From: Sinonovacula constricta
Lineage: Eukaryota; Mollusca; Bivalvia; Cardiida; Solecurtidae
Direction of reading: 5' to 3'
DNA: 64,000 nucleotides
Assembly: GCA_007844125.1 (NCBI GenBank)
Contig: CM017560.1
Coordinates: 1,544,401-1,608,400, forward strand
Position numbers and translations under genes: made by a program. Shown piece by piece: positions 35,271-47,297 of the stretch. Under the pieces are notes generated by a model, which saw nothing but the letters and a program-made list of their open reading frames with translations, searched no databases and had not been told where the DNA came from. How positions within the stretch are numbered: position 1 is the stretch's first letter; each line of letters opens with the position of its first letter.

Positions 35271-38200
35271 AACAAAACCGGATCAGACAGCTCCTACAGA
35301 ATGCTTCTTAGTCTGTAGAAATGTCTTTATTTTCCTCTCCTTATTTATAACCTTTTTGTCTAGACAATCTTTGGGTTATAATTTTGGCTTATTATCTTGC
35401 CCCTTTGCACCATTACCAAAAATCAATGTCTTTGGAAATTTCAAGGATTTTCTATCAAATGACTGTTATGGTGTCATTGTAGGGATGTTTTTGCCAAATA
35501 GCGTTAACACATTATTACATTCACAGCTGTTTTTGTGTAATTGATGGTATATTTTCAATTCAAGAGGCAAAATGTTTGTCAGTATTGAATTCATTTTCAT
35601 GAAAACCTATCTAGTACATGTACCTTGTTGGTTTTTATTAAGTATTCTGCATGTGACATCACAGTGTCCCTTTTTTATGCAAGAATGAATGACACTGACA
35701 ACTGTAGATGTGGATCCAGCAATGTCTGTACAGGTATGAGAACTTCTGCATGTATCAGGTGAAACCAATCAGACCTTTTCCTCTGGAAATGTCAACAAAA
35801 CAAAAAGTAAACATGCAGTTGAATGGAAACATACAGGTTAATTTGAGCTGTATCAAGACCTTATAGTACACCTGGCAGGTTGGGGGTTTAGTGACGTCAG
35901 TATTGGTGGTTGTCATCCCTGATGACAGTCTTACCTTTATCTACCTACATTTGTTAATTACCCATGCTAAATTCTTATTATATGTTTGTAACTACATGTA
36001 ATCATTATTATACATTTTAAGATAGATTGAGCAGAAACATAGTAGATATGGATCAGACAACACAGCAAAGGTTTGGCTGTGTTGGTACTACACCTAGTCC
36101 TAATAAATACATGATTAGCAGGGCTGCAAAGAGTGAACAGTATTCCAGGAAATTGACCAAACCTGCCACAGATTACTGTCAGATGTGTCTGTTTTTGGTA
36201 TCAGAAAATTCTTTTAGAGTAAAACTTTCCATATAAAGGGCGCTTTGGTAGAAATAGCTGGATTTAATATTATTAGCACAAAAATAGGATTAATTTGATA
36301 TTATTTGTACAAAAGCCATGATTAAACCTAGAATAGAAGTGTATACTTTGGCACACACAGAAAACAGATTTAACTGTTATTGTTAAGAGACAATGACATA
36401 AAATATTTTGAAATCCTGGTTTGTTGTATTGATACACATGGAATCTTATTAGTTGAATAAAAAGGAAGCTTGAGTTGGAAATTGTCAGATACACATGTGT
36501 CACTGCAAATGTTACAGTTTTAAAGTGATTTTTTTGGCCCAATTTCACTGCTAAATATTGGCTGTTTCCCAGTGATAAAAACAATGAAAAACGAAAAGTA
36601 TGGGTTGGTTTTTCCCCCAAAAGTTGTAAAAAAATCTTAAATAAAAGTCGTGTCTAATCCTTTTCAAGCCTGATCATTCTGCCTTTTATCCATAAACACA
36701 AAAGCAAAATTGAATCATCTACCATTATGTCCTCAGCAGTCTATTGTAAAACCCAACCAAGAAAGAAATATCCTGCATAAACCATGATTGGGTGCTATAT
36801 TTACGTCAGTGACTTTTGTTAAAATTTTTATGGCATTTCAGCATCCTCATGGCTAGTAGAAAGTTGCAAAAGTTATCTTCCCATGTTAAACCCCACAACG
36901 TAATCGGTAACCCATTGTTAAATCCACTTGAGAAATGAATGCCCAATAATAATATGTTCAGCGATTCGTAGAGAATTTATGTCTTTTAATTAAAATCAAA
37001 TCCTGAAATATATAAAGAAATGACATTAGATTTGAAATCTGAATAGGTTTTTGTTGTTTACAGCTTGTAACAGGACAAATTCTCTGATAATTATCTGGGT
37101 CAATTGATCATCAGCTGGGCCAATCACATGGCCTCATTTATGTAATGGCTATATTTGGACAAAAAATTTCTATCGTCTGTGCTAAGCACATGCCTTTTTT
37201 CTCTCTACTTTCTAAAAACAACATGCTCAAGATGAGCTTTTCTAATACCCCTTCATCCGGCATCCATTGTGCCGTGTCAACAATTTTGCTTGTGAACACA
37301 CTAGAGTCTACAGTTTTTATCCATTCTTCATCAAACTTGTTTTATTTATTTTTGTATTGATCTGTTTTTATAAGTTCAGAAACAATTAAAACCCAGCATG
37401 TTACAAAGTGATCCATTGTGTAAGACAACCATAACTGATTAATTAACATGATAATAGGTTTAATGTTTTTCCTTTAGATTTTGGTCAAACAAAAGGTTAA
37501 CTGAAGTGACTCAATAATCCAAGTTTATCCATTAAAGGTGATATCAGGCAGTTGACCTATAGTATATGCATGCAAAATGATTTTTCCATGGTTGCTGAGA
37601 ATTTGGTCATACTTTCTGCAAAAACCGATCTTTACAATTTTGAACGATACCTATATCTTAAGACAGTACACATTGTGAAAAGAATCCTTCCAGATGTGCA
37701 TTCCTTCCAAATCTATAAACAAGCTTAATAATGTTTTCTGCTAAAAATAGATACTGATGTCAGCAAACTACCTGCATGTCGATATAACGAGATCTCCACA
37801 GTCATGTAGATTAAAGATAGCTATCTCTGCAGTGTGACTCAGATGGGAAATACCTGTTCGCAATGACAAGCGGGGATTTATCCTTTACTGTTAACACAGA
37901 TCTAGGGCATTGATGAGCAGCATTTTTCAGGACCTTTTCAAGTAACATATACTTTTTTGGTAATTTGAGAAAAAATATTTGCTCCAAAATGTTGGATACC
38001 ACCTTTAAGAAAGTGGTAGCAGGGAACAGTTTATGAGCATATTTAGAATGTTAGCATTTAATGCTACTAAATTTGCTTCTTTGAAAAAAAAAAATGATTG
38101 TACTTAACTGTAAATATCTTTTACTTAACCAATGCAGTATAAAGTATCCAAATTTGGTACCTTATATATATATATGTGGTACTATATAGAGATAGTACAG

Positions 38201-38371
38201 TCACCCATTCTGCATTTGCCAGAGAAATTTTATCAGCCTGCCACAAAAACATGCATTTAAATGACCAAATTAATAATTTTGCAACATGTCTGAAAAAGTA
38301 ATATTCTTTAACATATATAATTAGAACCATAAAGACTGAAACCTTACAAAACTTGAATATTGAGCACTATT
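35271..38371. other. intron 2, unique AT-rich sequence
   Basis: No exon recognised. Short ORFs (for example 36273-36620 minus, 35245-35544 plus) have no domain-like features. The latter begins inside the SINE tail. Confidence 0.45.
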
Positions 38372-38404
<33 letters not shown>

Positions 38405-38417
38405 CATATATATATAA
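38372..38417. repeat. (AC)n/(TA)n microsatellite
   Basis: About twelve AC dinucleotides, then TATATATACATATATATATA. Confidence 0.95.
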
Positions 38418-38594
38418 AAATAAATTGATACATCAAAATGTTCATGCAGAAATGTGAGATAATTGGTGCAAACTAATTGTTGTTAACTTCACCGAGCTTT
38501 CATTGCAAGTCTGGTCCCTAAAGATTGATATTGGGTTGTGAACAAGACCAAAACTACAAAGACTGATAATTAAAATAAAAAACAATACATCTGT

Positions 38595-38900
38595 TTGTTT
38601 GTTTGTTTATTGGGTTTATCGTCCCACCAACAGTATTTCAGTTTTCTGGAGATGGTGTCCACTTGAAGCAGATTTAGTGCTGCCCTTACTGTGTATTGCA
38701 TGCCGTGAACACTTGGCATGATACCACACCCAGTCACATTATCCTGACACTGGGCCAACAAGTCGTGGAACTACCCTTTCATTTGCTTGAGTGTTAATGA
38801 GGGAGCTGTACCACTAACATTTTTACAACTTTGCTATGATGAACCCAGGGCCTCCCGTACCTGGAGTCGATGCTCTAACGATTGCGCTACCAGGTCCTGT
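38595..38900 (-). mobile_element. SINE family 1, full-length copy with 12 bp target-site duplication
   Basis: The minus strand reads from the tRNA-like head at 38900 (GGACCTGGTAGCGCAATCG, A-box; the B-box region is partly decayed) through the family body to an (AAAC)n tail at 38595. CAATACATCTGT occurs at 38583-38594 and 38901-38912 as a perfect 12 bp target-site duplication. The element is about 306 bp, which sets the full length for the family. Confidence 0.93.
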
Positions 38901-39473
38901 CAATACATCTGTACAGTGTTTAACCCTCAATATGACATTGGAATGATAATGGTCCAACTTGTGCAGTCCTGCATCATGAAAATAAGGTTTTCGACAATTG
39001 ATTTGAATAACAGTTTACTTGCTGCTTTTTTATAGTTGTTACTATTTCCATTGTTTAAGTTGTAGTTCTTTTTGAGAAACATAAGAAACAGAACCTTATA
39101 TTATTAATGTAACACTGCGTTCTTTTACTGCCAAAATAGAATGCTTTATTCATTTAAAAAACAATGATTGCTTATAAAAGCTGTGACATATTTGCATTTC
39201 CAAAATAAAATTCAAATTAAGTGTCCCGCTTTTCAGTGACCCAAAAACTGCTATCAGTAAACTTGAAAGAGCTGAAATATATACTCTTAGAGCAAGGATA
39301 AAGATATTAAGAATGTACTTGTTGGGTTTCTGAAAAACAAACAACATACGAAGAGAAAAAATACATTGCTATTAAGTTGAAATAAACAGTAAGATTAAAG
39401 ACCGTCCAGACCTCATTGTTCATTGGTAAAGAGTCATATTCAGGGATGGTGGCCCCAGGCTACGACAAACCAT

Positions 39474-39695
39474 GAGTCATATAAATGGTAATGGTACAGC
39501 CCCTGTGCTTACACTCTAGCAACTGTAAGGTTAGTTCCACGACTCGTGTGTTCGGTATCATCTCAATGGGACTGGGTCTGGTATCATGCCAGGTGTCCAA
39601 GGCATACAATTTACAGTGAAGGCAGTATATACTTTATCTGCTTCAAGTGAACACAGTCTCCAGGTAACTGAAATATTGTTTGCAGAATAGTAAAA
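39474..39695 (+). mobile_element. SINE family 1, diverged partial copy
   Basis: Matches the family body (AAATGGTAATGGTACAGCCC, GGTTAGTTCCACGACT, GGTATCATGCCAGGTG, CAGTGAAGGCAG, CTCCAGGTAACTGAAATA) with many substitutions. The head region at 39420-39473 is barely recognisable. Confidence 0.7.
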
Positions 39696-41179
39696 CCCAA
39701 CAAAGGAATATTGGAAAAAAGAATGGACAAGACCTCTATGTAAAAATGCGACAAAACAACCTATAAAGTGAGGCAGTATACGCATTGTGCAACAGGAAAT
39801 AAATGAGTTCAATATTTCATCTCTTGAGGCTCCTGATATTTCATGCAGTAGTTAAACTTGATCCCAAAGCAAATTAAATCTATTCTGGGAACAATGTGAT
39901 CATATTTAGTAAAAAAAAAGTCTTTACAGGAAAACAGTACTCTAGAGGTCTCTGTGCTACTATTTATTGTTTCGTTTGTTTAATTTTTCAAGTTTAATTT
40001 TCGGGAGATAGTTTTGATTTAGGCAGAACTGCTTAAAACTAAAACAGTTCACATGTGGCTTTGTTATATTTGCATGCAATGTGTTTGAACTAAAGATCAA
40101 GTACCTCAGTTTGTTTTGATATAATTGTGGCTTAACCCAAAGCAAAGCAAATATGATACAATACATTTATATTTTTATACCGTAATTAAATCTGTTAAAG
40201 GAGACGTGGTATCAGCTGAAATTTGTTAAAAATAACATAATTAAATTTGTTTAATTTAAGGAGATAACCATATTTGGGCTCTTTCATGTGAGGAGTCTTT
40301 CAGTTTGGTTGCATTGTTGCTTTGTTTTAATTTTTAAAGCCAGTGTGATTTGAAGTCTTTCTCTAGAGATAATAGTTGGACATCTCCGTAGGTTAAACTC
40401 ATTAATTTGAGTGTTGTATACAAACAGTAATCTTCCAAAACAACAACTAAATAGGTAAACTGGGTAAGTTTAAGAAATAATAAAATATGTGTGGTTAAAA
40501 ACTAAAAATGATAAAAAATTGTAGGGTCAAAAGGTCAAATTCTTGTCCTTGCAATGTCCATGCAACTTTGTTTTGCCAGTTCAAATCACCTCCAAAACCA
40601 TTATTTATTTATATTTCACAACAAACATATTCTACAATTAACTTTATATTTTATTATATTCGGATAAGAAATAGATATTTATATTCATATTAAAAGTATG
40701 CTTTATAAATAGTTTCACTACAGAAAGACACATGCTAAGCTGTCCAAATTGTCAGTCATTAATGATCTAGCAAATGCCACCGTTCAATAACAAGAAGATG
40801 GAACAACAGAATATTTACTGCTGAGGAAATTACATGCTAACAGAGGAAGAAGAGGAAGAAGTGCAATTTGTAGCATATATACAGTCTTCTTAAGACTCAG
40901 TTATGGTATCGGTAATTGTAATACACTTGTTATATCAAATATAGCTGTAATTAAAATACCATTAACATACTTTTAAATTAATCAAGAGTATAAAAGCAAC
41001 AACCGGAAATTAAAAGACCTACAATGGAGAATAGCTTAACTGGTGCTGCAAAAATGCACCTATCTAAAATGGCAATGGTCACTGAAGCTGATGCCTTTTT
41101 GTTGCACTCAAACATGTGGAAATGGTGAAATCAATAAACACAAGTGACCACCAAGACTGTGGAGTTACTGTTCAGATAA
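39696..41179. other. intron 2, unique AT-rich sequence
   Basis: No exon, array or SINE recognised. Confidence 0.4.
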
Positions 41180-41672
41180 GAATGTTTGTTACCACATGGA
41201 CTTCTGGCCACAGGCTCAATGTGTCAGAAGTTTTGTGTTTTGGATGAATTCATAACAGGGTCATGTGGTGTGAAAAGAAGGTCACTATGTCAAATCTTAG
41301 AAAACCTTGTGAACATATTAGAGACCACCGTTATAGCCCAATGTAAAAAAAACCCTAGGTTACTAGGTCAAATTTAAGATAAACCTTGTGAAACGCTTTG
41401 TGAACACGTTGATGGCCCAATCTTCACCAAATGGCCAGAATATTTGCTAGTATGAAACCTTAGATATGTTTTGAAGTGGGTCATGTGGATTCAGTTGGTC
41501 ACTAGGTAAAATTCTAGAAAATGTTATCAGCTCAGTGGCCACACTAATGGTCCAATCTTCACCAAATTTTTTTAAAGTAAAAAACTCTTAATTACTTGAC
41601 GCCAGATATAAGCCTACTTAAAGCCTGTGTTTTTAGGTGAGCGATTAAGCGCCATCATGGCCCTCTTGTATT
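41180..41672. mobile_element. dispersed element Y with ~150 bp internal units, copy 1
   Basis: Blocks GGGTCATGTGG, then AGGTCACTATGTCAAATC, CTTGTGAAC and TCACCAAA repeat imperfectly about every 150-200 bp. The right end is TTACTTGACGCCAGATATAA, GGTGAGCGATTAAGC and a hairpin-forming GCGCCATCATGGCCC, then CTCTTG. The same structure occurs at 54735-55375. The terminal hairpin and internal tandem units recall non-autonomous Helitron-like 'pearl' elements of bivalves. That comparison is from memory and the family is unverified. Confidence 0.65.
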
Positions 41673-42380
41673 GCTTATACTATGATTTGCAATTTTTTTT
41701 ATGATAAATCACTTGACATCCCTGTTTTCAATAAATGCATTAAACTAAGAACTTTCAAATATTCATACAGTTTTTTTACCTACCATATTTGCCTGTATTT
41801 ATCTGCATTAATTTACCGTCAATATTTTATGCAGAAAAAACTTCCTGCAGTGGTTGATGGTATGTTTGACAAGAGCAAACTAACAATACCACTGGGATGG
41901 CTATTCTAATGGTGTGAGATTGGGGAGTTTTGGTGTATCAAATATAACAACCTGACAGCCATAAATAGAAAATTCATAGGTAAACAGGGTAGATGTAAAT
42001 GAGGCAGTTTTCAGATTCTGAACAATATGCTGTCATAATTGTATAGTTTACCTGAACACATAATTGTTATCAAATAACAATTTTGTATTACTTTAATTTG
42101 TGGGTATGTAAATAAAACATCCTCACTGTGATATTCACCATGTTCAGTGGTGACCTAAAGTTGGATTGAACATTTTAAATAATCATGGTAGGGCTGCTTG
42201 CATCCATGCATTTAGTGTATGCATTATTCTGAACAGTGTCAAGGCGACTGTCAGCTTTGACATGTACATGCTTTCTCTCACCAAACACTGCACGGCTAAT
42301 ACTAATCTGAATCCCCTTAAAATGAAAGGACCTAGCTGTTATAAAGACAACAATTGTTGCTGCAATGTATTTTAATAAAG
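41673..42380. other. intron 2, unique stretch
   Basis: No exon or repeat was recognised between element Y and the 32 bp array. Confidence 0.4.
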
Positions 42381-43276
42381 TGGTATTAAATGGGTACACA
42401 TAAGTGGGGTTGTGGCATTAAATGGGTACACATAAGTGGGGTTGTGGCATTAAATGGGTACACATAAGTGGGGTTGTGGCATTAAATGGGTACACATTAG
42501 TGGGGTTGTGGCATTAAATGGGTACACATTAGTGGGGTTGTGGCATTAAATGGGTACACATTAGTGGGGTTGTGGCATTAAATGGGTACACATAATTGGG
42601 GTTGTGGCATTAAATGGGTACACATAGTTGGGGTTGTGGCATTAAATGGTTACACATAATTGGGGTTGTGGCATTAAATGGGTACACATAGTTGGGGTTG
42701 TGGCATTAAATGGGTACACATAAGTGGGGTTGTGGGATTAAATGGGTACACATAAGTGGGGTTGTGGCATTAAATGGGTACACATAAGTGGGGGTGTGGC
42801 ATTAAATGGGTACACATAATTGGGGTTGTGGCATTAAATGGGTACACATAATTAGGGTTGTGGCATTAAATGGGTACACATAATTGGGGTTGTGGCATTT
42901 AATATGTTCCAATATTTGGGGTTGTAGCAAATTAATGTGTACCCATAATTCAGGCTGTGGCATTAAATGGGTACCCATAGTTCAGGCTGTGGCATTAAGT
43001 AGTTACCCATAATTCAGGTTGCGGCATTAAATGGGTACCCATAATTCAGGTTGTGGCATTAAATGGGTACCAATAATTCAGGTTGCGGCATTAAATGGGT
43101 ACCCATAATTCAGGTTGTGGCATTAAATGGGTACCCATAATTCAGGTTGTGGCATTAAGTGGGTACCCAAAATTGGGGTTGTAGCATAAAATTTGTACCC
43201 ATAATTGGTGTTGTGGTATTACAAGGGTACTCATAATTTCATTTGTGGTATTAAATGGGTACCCATAATTGAGTCT
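42381..43276. repeat. 32 bp minisatellite, about 28 copies (array K)
   Basis: Unit: GGCATTAAATGGGTACACAT, then AAGTGGGGTTGT. The left two thirds are homogeneous (AAGTGGGG / AATTGGGG / AGTTGGGG variants). From about 42930 units change to GGGTACCCATAATTCAGGTT and become more diverged toward the right, the usual pattern of an ageing array edge. Confidence 0.95.
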
Positions 43277-44007
43277 GTAATTGGAATTTAGGGGTGGCAA
43301 CTTTGTAACAAGTTCTGTCTGGTAACCTCAAAACCACTTGGCACAGACTGTCTGACCTAGTGTGACGTTATCCCAGCTGCAGTACAACTAACAGCTGACT
43401 GAGCTCACACCAATAACACTGGTAACTGTTAAATCAGGTTCTGCACAGTATGCTTAGTTCTGGGTGTTCTGTTACCTCTGCACTATGTTATTAGCATATA
43501 ACAAAGTAATTAGTATTGGTTATTAATAAACATAGCCAGGTATTTTGCTTCATCCACTACCTCCTCATATGTCTAGAACTTTGCTGTGATGAGAGAGTTC
43601 GCTGTATAAATGACCCTTCACTCTTTCTGTACTTGATTTGATTAATTTGCTCATGTTTGAAAGATGAGATTCTACAAGATGCATCTGTGTAGCTCAGTAA
43701 CTCATGAAGTCCCATAAATAGAATGTTGAATACATTCTTTTGGGAATTTATCTGTTTTGGTTTGAATGTTCTTGCCATAAGATTGATTAATGGATGTAAA
43801 CTTTTCTCCATTCACTTCATATAAGTTTATTTTAGTGTTTCAATCATACTTCTTGTGCTAATTGTTGACTTAAAGCAATACAAACTTCAGTGACACAATT
43901 TTATTCTTTAAATCTCAAAAGCAACACTTACCTGGCATAGAAAATGACCACAACAGTGATGACTGACTTACCCTTTATAATGCCTGATGAATACATTTTG
44001 TAAAACC
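43277..44007. other. intron 2, unique stretch
   Basis: No feature recognised. A minus-strand 84-codon ORF (43557-43811) has no recognisable motif. Confidence 0.4.
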
Positions 44008-44321
44008 GGACCTGGTAGCGCAATCGGTAGAGCGTCGGCTCCAGGTACGGGAGGCCCCGGGTTCGATCCCGGGCCGCAACATACCAAAGTCGTTAAAAAT
44101 GGTAGTGGTATAGCTCCCTTGCTAACGCTCAAGCAAATATAAGGGTAGTTCCACGACTGGTTGACCCGGTGTCAGGATAATGTGACTGAGTGTGGTATCA
44201 TGCCAGGTGCTCACGGCATGCTATACACAGTGAAGGCAGCACTATAACTGCTTCAAGTGGACACCATCTCCAGATAACTGAAATACTGTTGGTGAGACGA
44301 TAAACCCAATAAACAAAAAAT
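44008..44321 (+). mobile_element. SINE family 1, best-preserved tRNA-derived copy
   Basis: The head 44008-44080 keeps RNA polymerase III promoter boxes: A-box TAGCGCAATCGGTAGAGCG and B-box GGTTCGATCCC. The body follows (ACCAAAGTCGTTAAAAATGG, GGTAGTTCCACGACTGGTTG, GGTATCATGCCAGGTG, GGACACCATCTCCAGATAAC) and the tail is ATAAACCCAATAAACAAA. The head cannot fold into a complete tRNA (the anticodon arm is disrupted), so it is a SINE rather than a tRNA gene. A conserved central block across copies is compatible with a V-SINE-type mollusc family such as RUDI, not verified. No clear target-site duplication. Confidence 0.9.
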
Positions 44322-44683
44322 TATTAATGATATGGATTTCTATACCATCTGTTGACAGCTCTTTGAACTTTTAACTTATGCACGAACCCAATGCTGATGT
44401 GTCTTTTAAGTCCTATTTTTTCTTGCAGTCCTTATGACTACTGTATTCCTGTGAATGCAAAGGTTTTGCCTAGTTTACAGATTTGATGCATCTTTTTCTT
44501 AACTTTCAGCTTGTGGAATACTGGCTTCATGATTGTATTATAAAGCATTTATATTTATGTTTGCTTGAAGAAGAAAGTTTCCTTAAGTCAATGGATTTAA
44601 TTCATGTTTGCATATCAAGTATTTACTGCATGTAATGTAGTTGTGTCACGAGTTTTTATTTCCTGTCCATTTTTGTTCCGCAG

Positions 44684-45002
44684 CCCATTGACTATGAAGG
44701 TTTCCGTAAGTTCATGGAGACCTACCTGGAGGCTGACATAGGGGAGGAACTGTGCAAGCACCTGTTCCTGTCATTCAACAAAAACACCCACCATGACCAG
44801 AACCCCCCTTCCACCGGCACTTTGGGACGGGACTTCAATGTCAAGGATGTTGCCGTGGTAGCGTCTCAGACCGTGTGTGCCCCCATCACTCATCAGTCAA
44901 CGGAAATCCATGTGGACCGTGGGCAGGAACGTAGCGGGATTGCTGAGAAGATTCATGGCATAACGGAAAAATTACACAGTTTGGGGCATAGCTCTGATAA
45001 AG
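44684..45002 (+). CDS. type I diacylglycerol kinase, coding exon 3
   Basis: 319 bases encode residues 48-153. The start PIDYEGFRKFMETYLEADI continues the recoverin-homology domain through CKHLFLSF (about residue 78), matching the family's D/SxxxFKxFMxxYLExD pattern. From about residue 80 it becomes a polar linker (NKNTHHDQNPPSTG...) without family match. The acceptor is GTTCCGCAG (AG at 44682-44683) and the donor AAAG|GTGTGT (GT at 45003), phase 1. Codon use and GC content are clearly higher than in the surrounding intron. Read-through of the donor meets TGA within three codons. Confidence 0.93.
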
Positions 45003-45223
45003 GTGTGTGAATATTGGCTTTGCAAATAATGGGGGTAGTTGTGTTGTTTACAAAAAATCTTTTCACATTGTTGTAACTAATAATAGTTCTCTCAGAATGA
45101 ATACTGTCATCTGAAGAGGTCATTCAGCTGACATGCCTTGTGTTGGAAGTTTTACCATAATTTCTGCCACTTTATTATATAGCAAACTTAAGCTAACCTT
45201 TTCCATTTGTTTTCTTGTATCAG

Positions 45224-45340
45224 GAATGTCAAACCCTGCCATAGAGAAGGCCCAGGCAGGAGAGAACGCCTCAGACGCTTCCAACCACTCACGATCATCC
45301 TCCAAGAAATCCAATCATAGTATACACAGTGTTCATAATG
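45224..45340 (+). CDS. type I diacylglycerol kinase, coding exon 4 (linker, phase-symmetric)
   Basis: 117 bases (39 codons), phase 1 at both ends, encode residues 154 (split)-192. They include MSNPAIEKAQAGENASDASN, then HSRSSSKKSNHSIHSVHN. The segment is Ser/His/Asn/Lys-rich and predicted disordered. The acceptor is TTGTATCAG and the donor AATG|GTAGGA (GT at 45341). Only a 221 bp intron separates it from exon 3. Being symmetric, the exon could be skipped without a frame change. It has no counterpart I recall in vertebrate type I DGKs, so its coding status rests on splice sites, frame continuity and composition. Confidence 0.82.
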
Positions 45341-45632
45341 GTAGGACATGTTTTTTTGTGAATGGTGAAGAGAAAGTCACTCTTTCTGAATATCTTATTG
45401 GAAGAGTCCATCTCTAATTTGGAAACAAACCGGTACAGTTTAATGAGAATATATATATATTTATATATTTGTTTTGGAGGGGGAGGGGCTAGGTTTGATC
45501 AAAATGTTGTTTGTTTTTAATTGAGTTAAGGAGCCTTTGCTTGTGTTCATTGCAATTCACAAGAAGGAGAGCAAATCCCCCCTAAAATGATAAAAAATGT
45601 TTTATTTGGCAAAATTCAGATTAAGCTTATTT
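45341..45632. other. start of intron 4
   Basis: Unique sequence with a short TATATA run (45450-45470) and a GGAGGGGGAGGGG stretch (45476-45488). The ORF running into it from exon 4 is donor read-through. Confidence 0.4.
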
Positions 45633-45878
45633 TAGGGGCCCCCGTGGTGTAGTGGTAGAGTCAGTGATTTTTAACTTCTTTGACTGCTAAGCCTCTCACC
45701 GCGTGGATTCGAGTCCTATTCGGGGCGAAGGACTTAATGTGGGAAGGTCTTCCCACTGACTTGCGGTGCACTGGTGGTTTTTACTCAGACATTGGTCTGG
45801 GTCTTCCTCCACCAAAAAGCTGGACGTTGATATAATGATCATAATTGGTTGCTGCAATGTATTTAAAAAAACAAATAT
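45633..45878 (+). mobile_element. SINE family 2, full-length copy with target-site duplication
   Basis: The head GGGGCCCCCGTGGTGTAGTG, then GTAGAGTCAGTG and B-box GGATTCGAGTCC, is tRNA-like. The body is CGGGGCGAAGGACTTAATGT, GGTGCACTGGTGGTTTTTAC, TCTTCCTCCACCAAAAAGCT and ATTGGTTGCTGCAATGTATT with an A-rich tail. GCTTATTT at 45625-45632 and 45879-45886 is a probable 8 bp target-site duplication. Confidence 0.88.
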
Positions 45879-45886
45879 GCTTATTT

Positions 45887-46525
45887 CAACCCTACTGAAA
45901 GTAAGCATTTAAATGACAGTTATATAACTGACTGGAAGAGTTTCAAGGTTTAAGTCAGTGGTCAAGACATTACTGCCTTTGTGACTTTCAAGTTTAGCTT
46001 CTTGCAAGAAAAAGAAAAGAATCAACAGCAACTATTCTTTATTTTCGTCATTATCTTTATGATGTCCTATTAAGATATGAAAATAGCAAACATATGTTTT
46101 ATTAGCTCCTGCGGCCGCAATGTGTGATAATGGCTGTCTCCATTATTATGTAGTGATAAGGTTAATTGAAAATGTGCTGAATCTTGTATTAGTATCAAAC
46201 AGCCTATTGTATTGGATTCTGATAGGGCCCACTTCACACCTGGTCTAATATTCAATCATTTCTTTGCCATGTGTCTGACATCTCTACAATGTCCCTGGGA
46301 CCTGTAGAGCATTCTCAGTCAAACTTTCTGCTGAAAAAATACAACACACTTTTTTTTAAGCCAGGACTTGAAACATTTACAATACAGTTAATAACTGTGG
46401 TTTTCCAGCTGACCTGGGATGTTTCACTGGTTCTTCCCAAGGATTTTTCTTGGGTCTATAACAAAATACATGATGTCAAAGATGGGACCAAATTTCCAGT
46501 TTAAAAGTATTTACTTATTTGGAAG
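45887..46525. other. intron 4, unique stretch
   Basis: No feature recognised. Confidence 0.4.
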
Positions 46526-46790
46526 AGCATTCAGTAAGAGCGTTGGCTCCAGGGTTTAAAACCTGGACCACAACATGCCAAAGTCATTAAAAACTGGCAC
46601 ATGTAGTACCTTAACTTCCTTGCATGCAAATATATAAAGATAGTTCTATAGTTAGCCCAATATCAGGATAATTTGGCAGTGTGGTAACATGCCTGGTTTC
46701 ACAGTGAAGACAGCACTATATCTGTTTGGAGTGGACACCATCTCAGGATATAGTAATGATTGTTGTTAGGACGACAAATACAACAGTGGA
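46526..46790 (+). mobile_element. SINE family 1, old diverged copy
   Basis: The head is degenerate (AGAGCATTCAGTAAGAGCG; TTTAAAACCTGG for the B-box). The body is recognisable: ACATGCCAAAGTCATTAAAA, GATAGTTCTATAGTTAGCCC, TGTGGTAACATGCC, CAGTGAAGACAGCACTATAT and GTGGACACCATCTC. Confidence 0.75.
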
Positions 46791-47014
46791 AGTGACTTTA
46801 TATTGTTCTGCATCAGTTACGTTTGAAAAAAGTTACTGGATTTAATTTATATTTGGTTTCTAAGTATAAAATATCAGAATTAAGGCTGATTGTGATTCTG
46901 ATTACCATCCACAAAATTTTATGATCCTTTCTTGAAATATTTTACACCAATAATAATCAAGGATACTTTCATTATAGCATTGTTTTATATTTTAGCATAT
47001 ATCTTAAATAATTA

Positions 47015-47297
47015 CCGGCCGCAACAGCTCAAAGGGTAGAGCGTCGGCTTGCGGATCGGGAGGTCGTTGGTTCGAACCCTGGCCGGGTCATACCAAAGAC
47101 TTTAAAGTTGGTAGTAGTGGCTTCACTCCTAACGCTCGGGGCTACGGGGACAGCATTACGCCTGACTCGTCGGTGTCAGTATAATGGACCGGCCGGATTC
47201 AGTCCCTGGGCACCTCATAAGTGCCCCTGTGCTGTAATGATAGAAATGTCGCTGCGCAGTATCGGCAAAAATGCCTGCTAATCCCAATCCCAATCCC
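47015..47297 (+). mobile_element. SINE family 3, intact with perfect 11 bp target-site duplication
   Basis: The tRNA-like head has an A-box region (CAACAGCTCAAAGGGTAGAG) and B-box GGTTCGAACCC (47069-47079). The early body shares CATACCAAAGAC..TTAAA with family 1. Downstream it is unrelated (GGACCGGCCGGATTCAGTCC, CACCTCATAAGTGCCCCTGT) and ends in (AATCCC)3 instead of (AAAC)n. TTAAATAATTA at 47004-47014 is repeated exactly at 47298-47308. The element is 283 bp and looks young. Confidence 0.93.

Noticed and set aside
44008..44080. tRNA gene
   Set aside because: A and B boxes are present, but the anticodon arm and acceptor stem do not close, and the sequence continues into a SINE body shared with many copies. 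It is a tRNA-derived SINE head.
45308..45417. ORF running past exon 4
   Set aside because: Extends only by reading through the GTAGGA donor; continuity with exon 5 and the family sequence favours splicing at 45340.
47015..47088. tRNA gene
   Set aside because: Same reasoning: the B-box is perfect, but this is the head of a 283 bp element bounded by an 11 bp target-site duplication.
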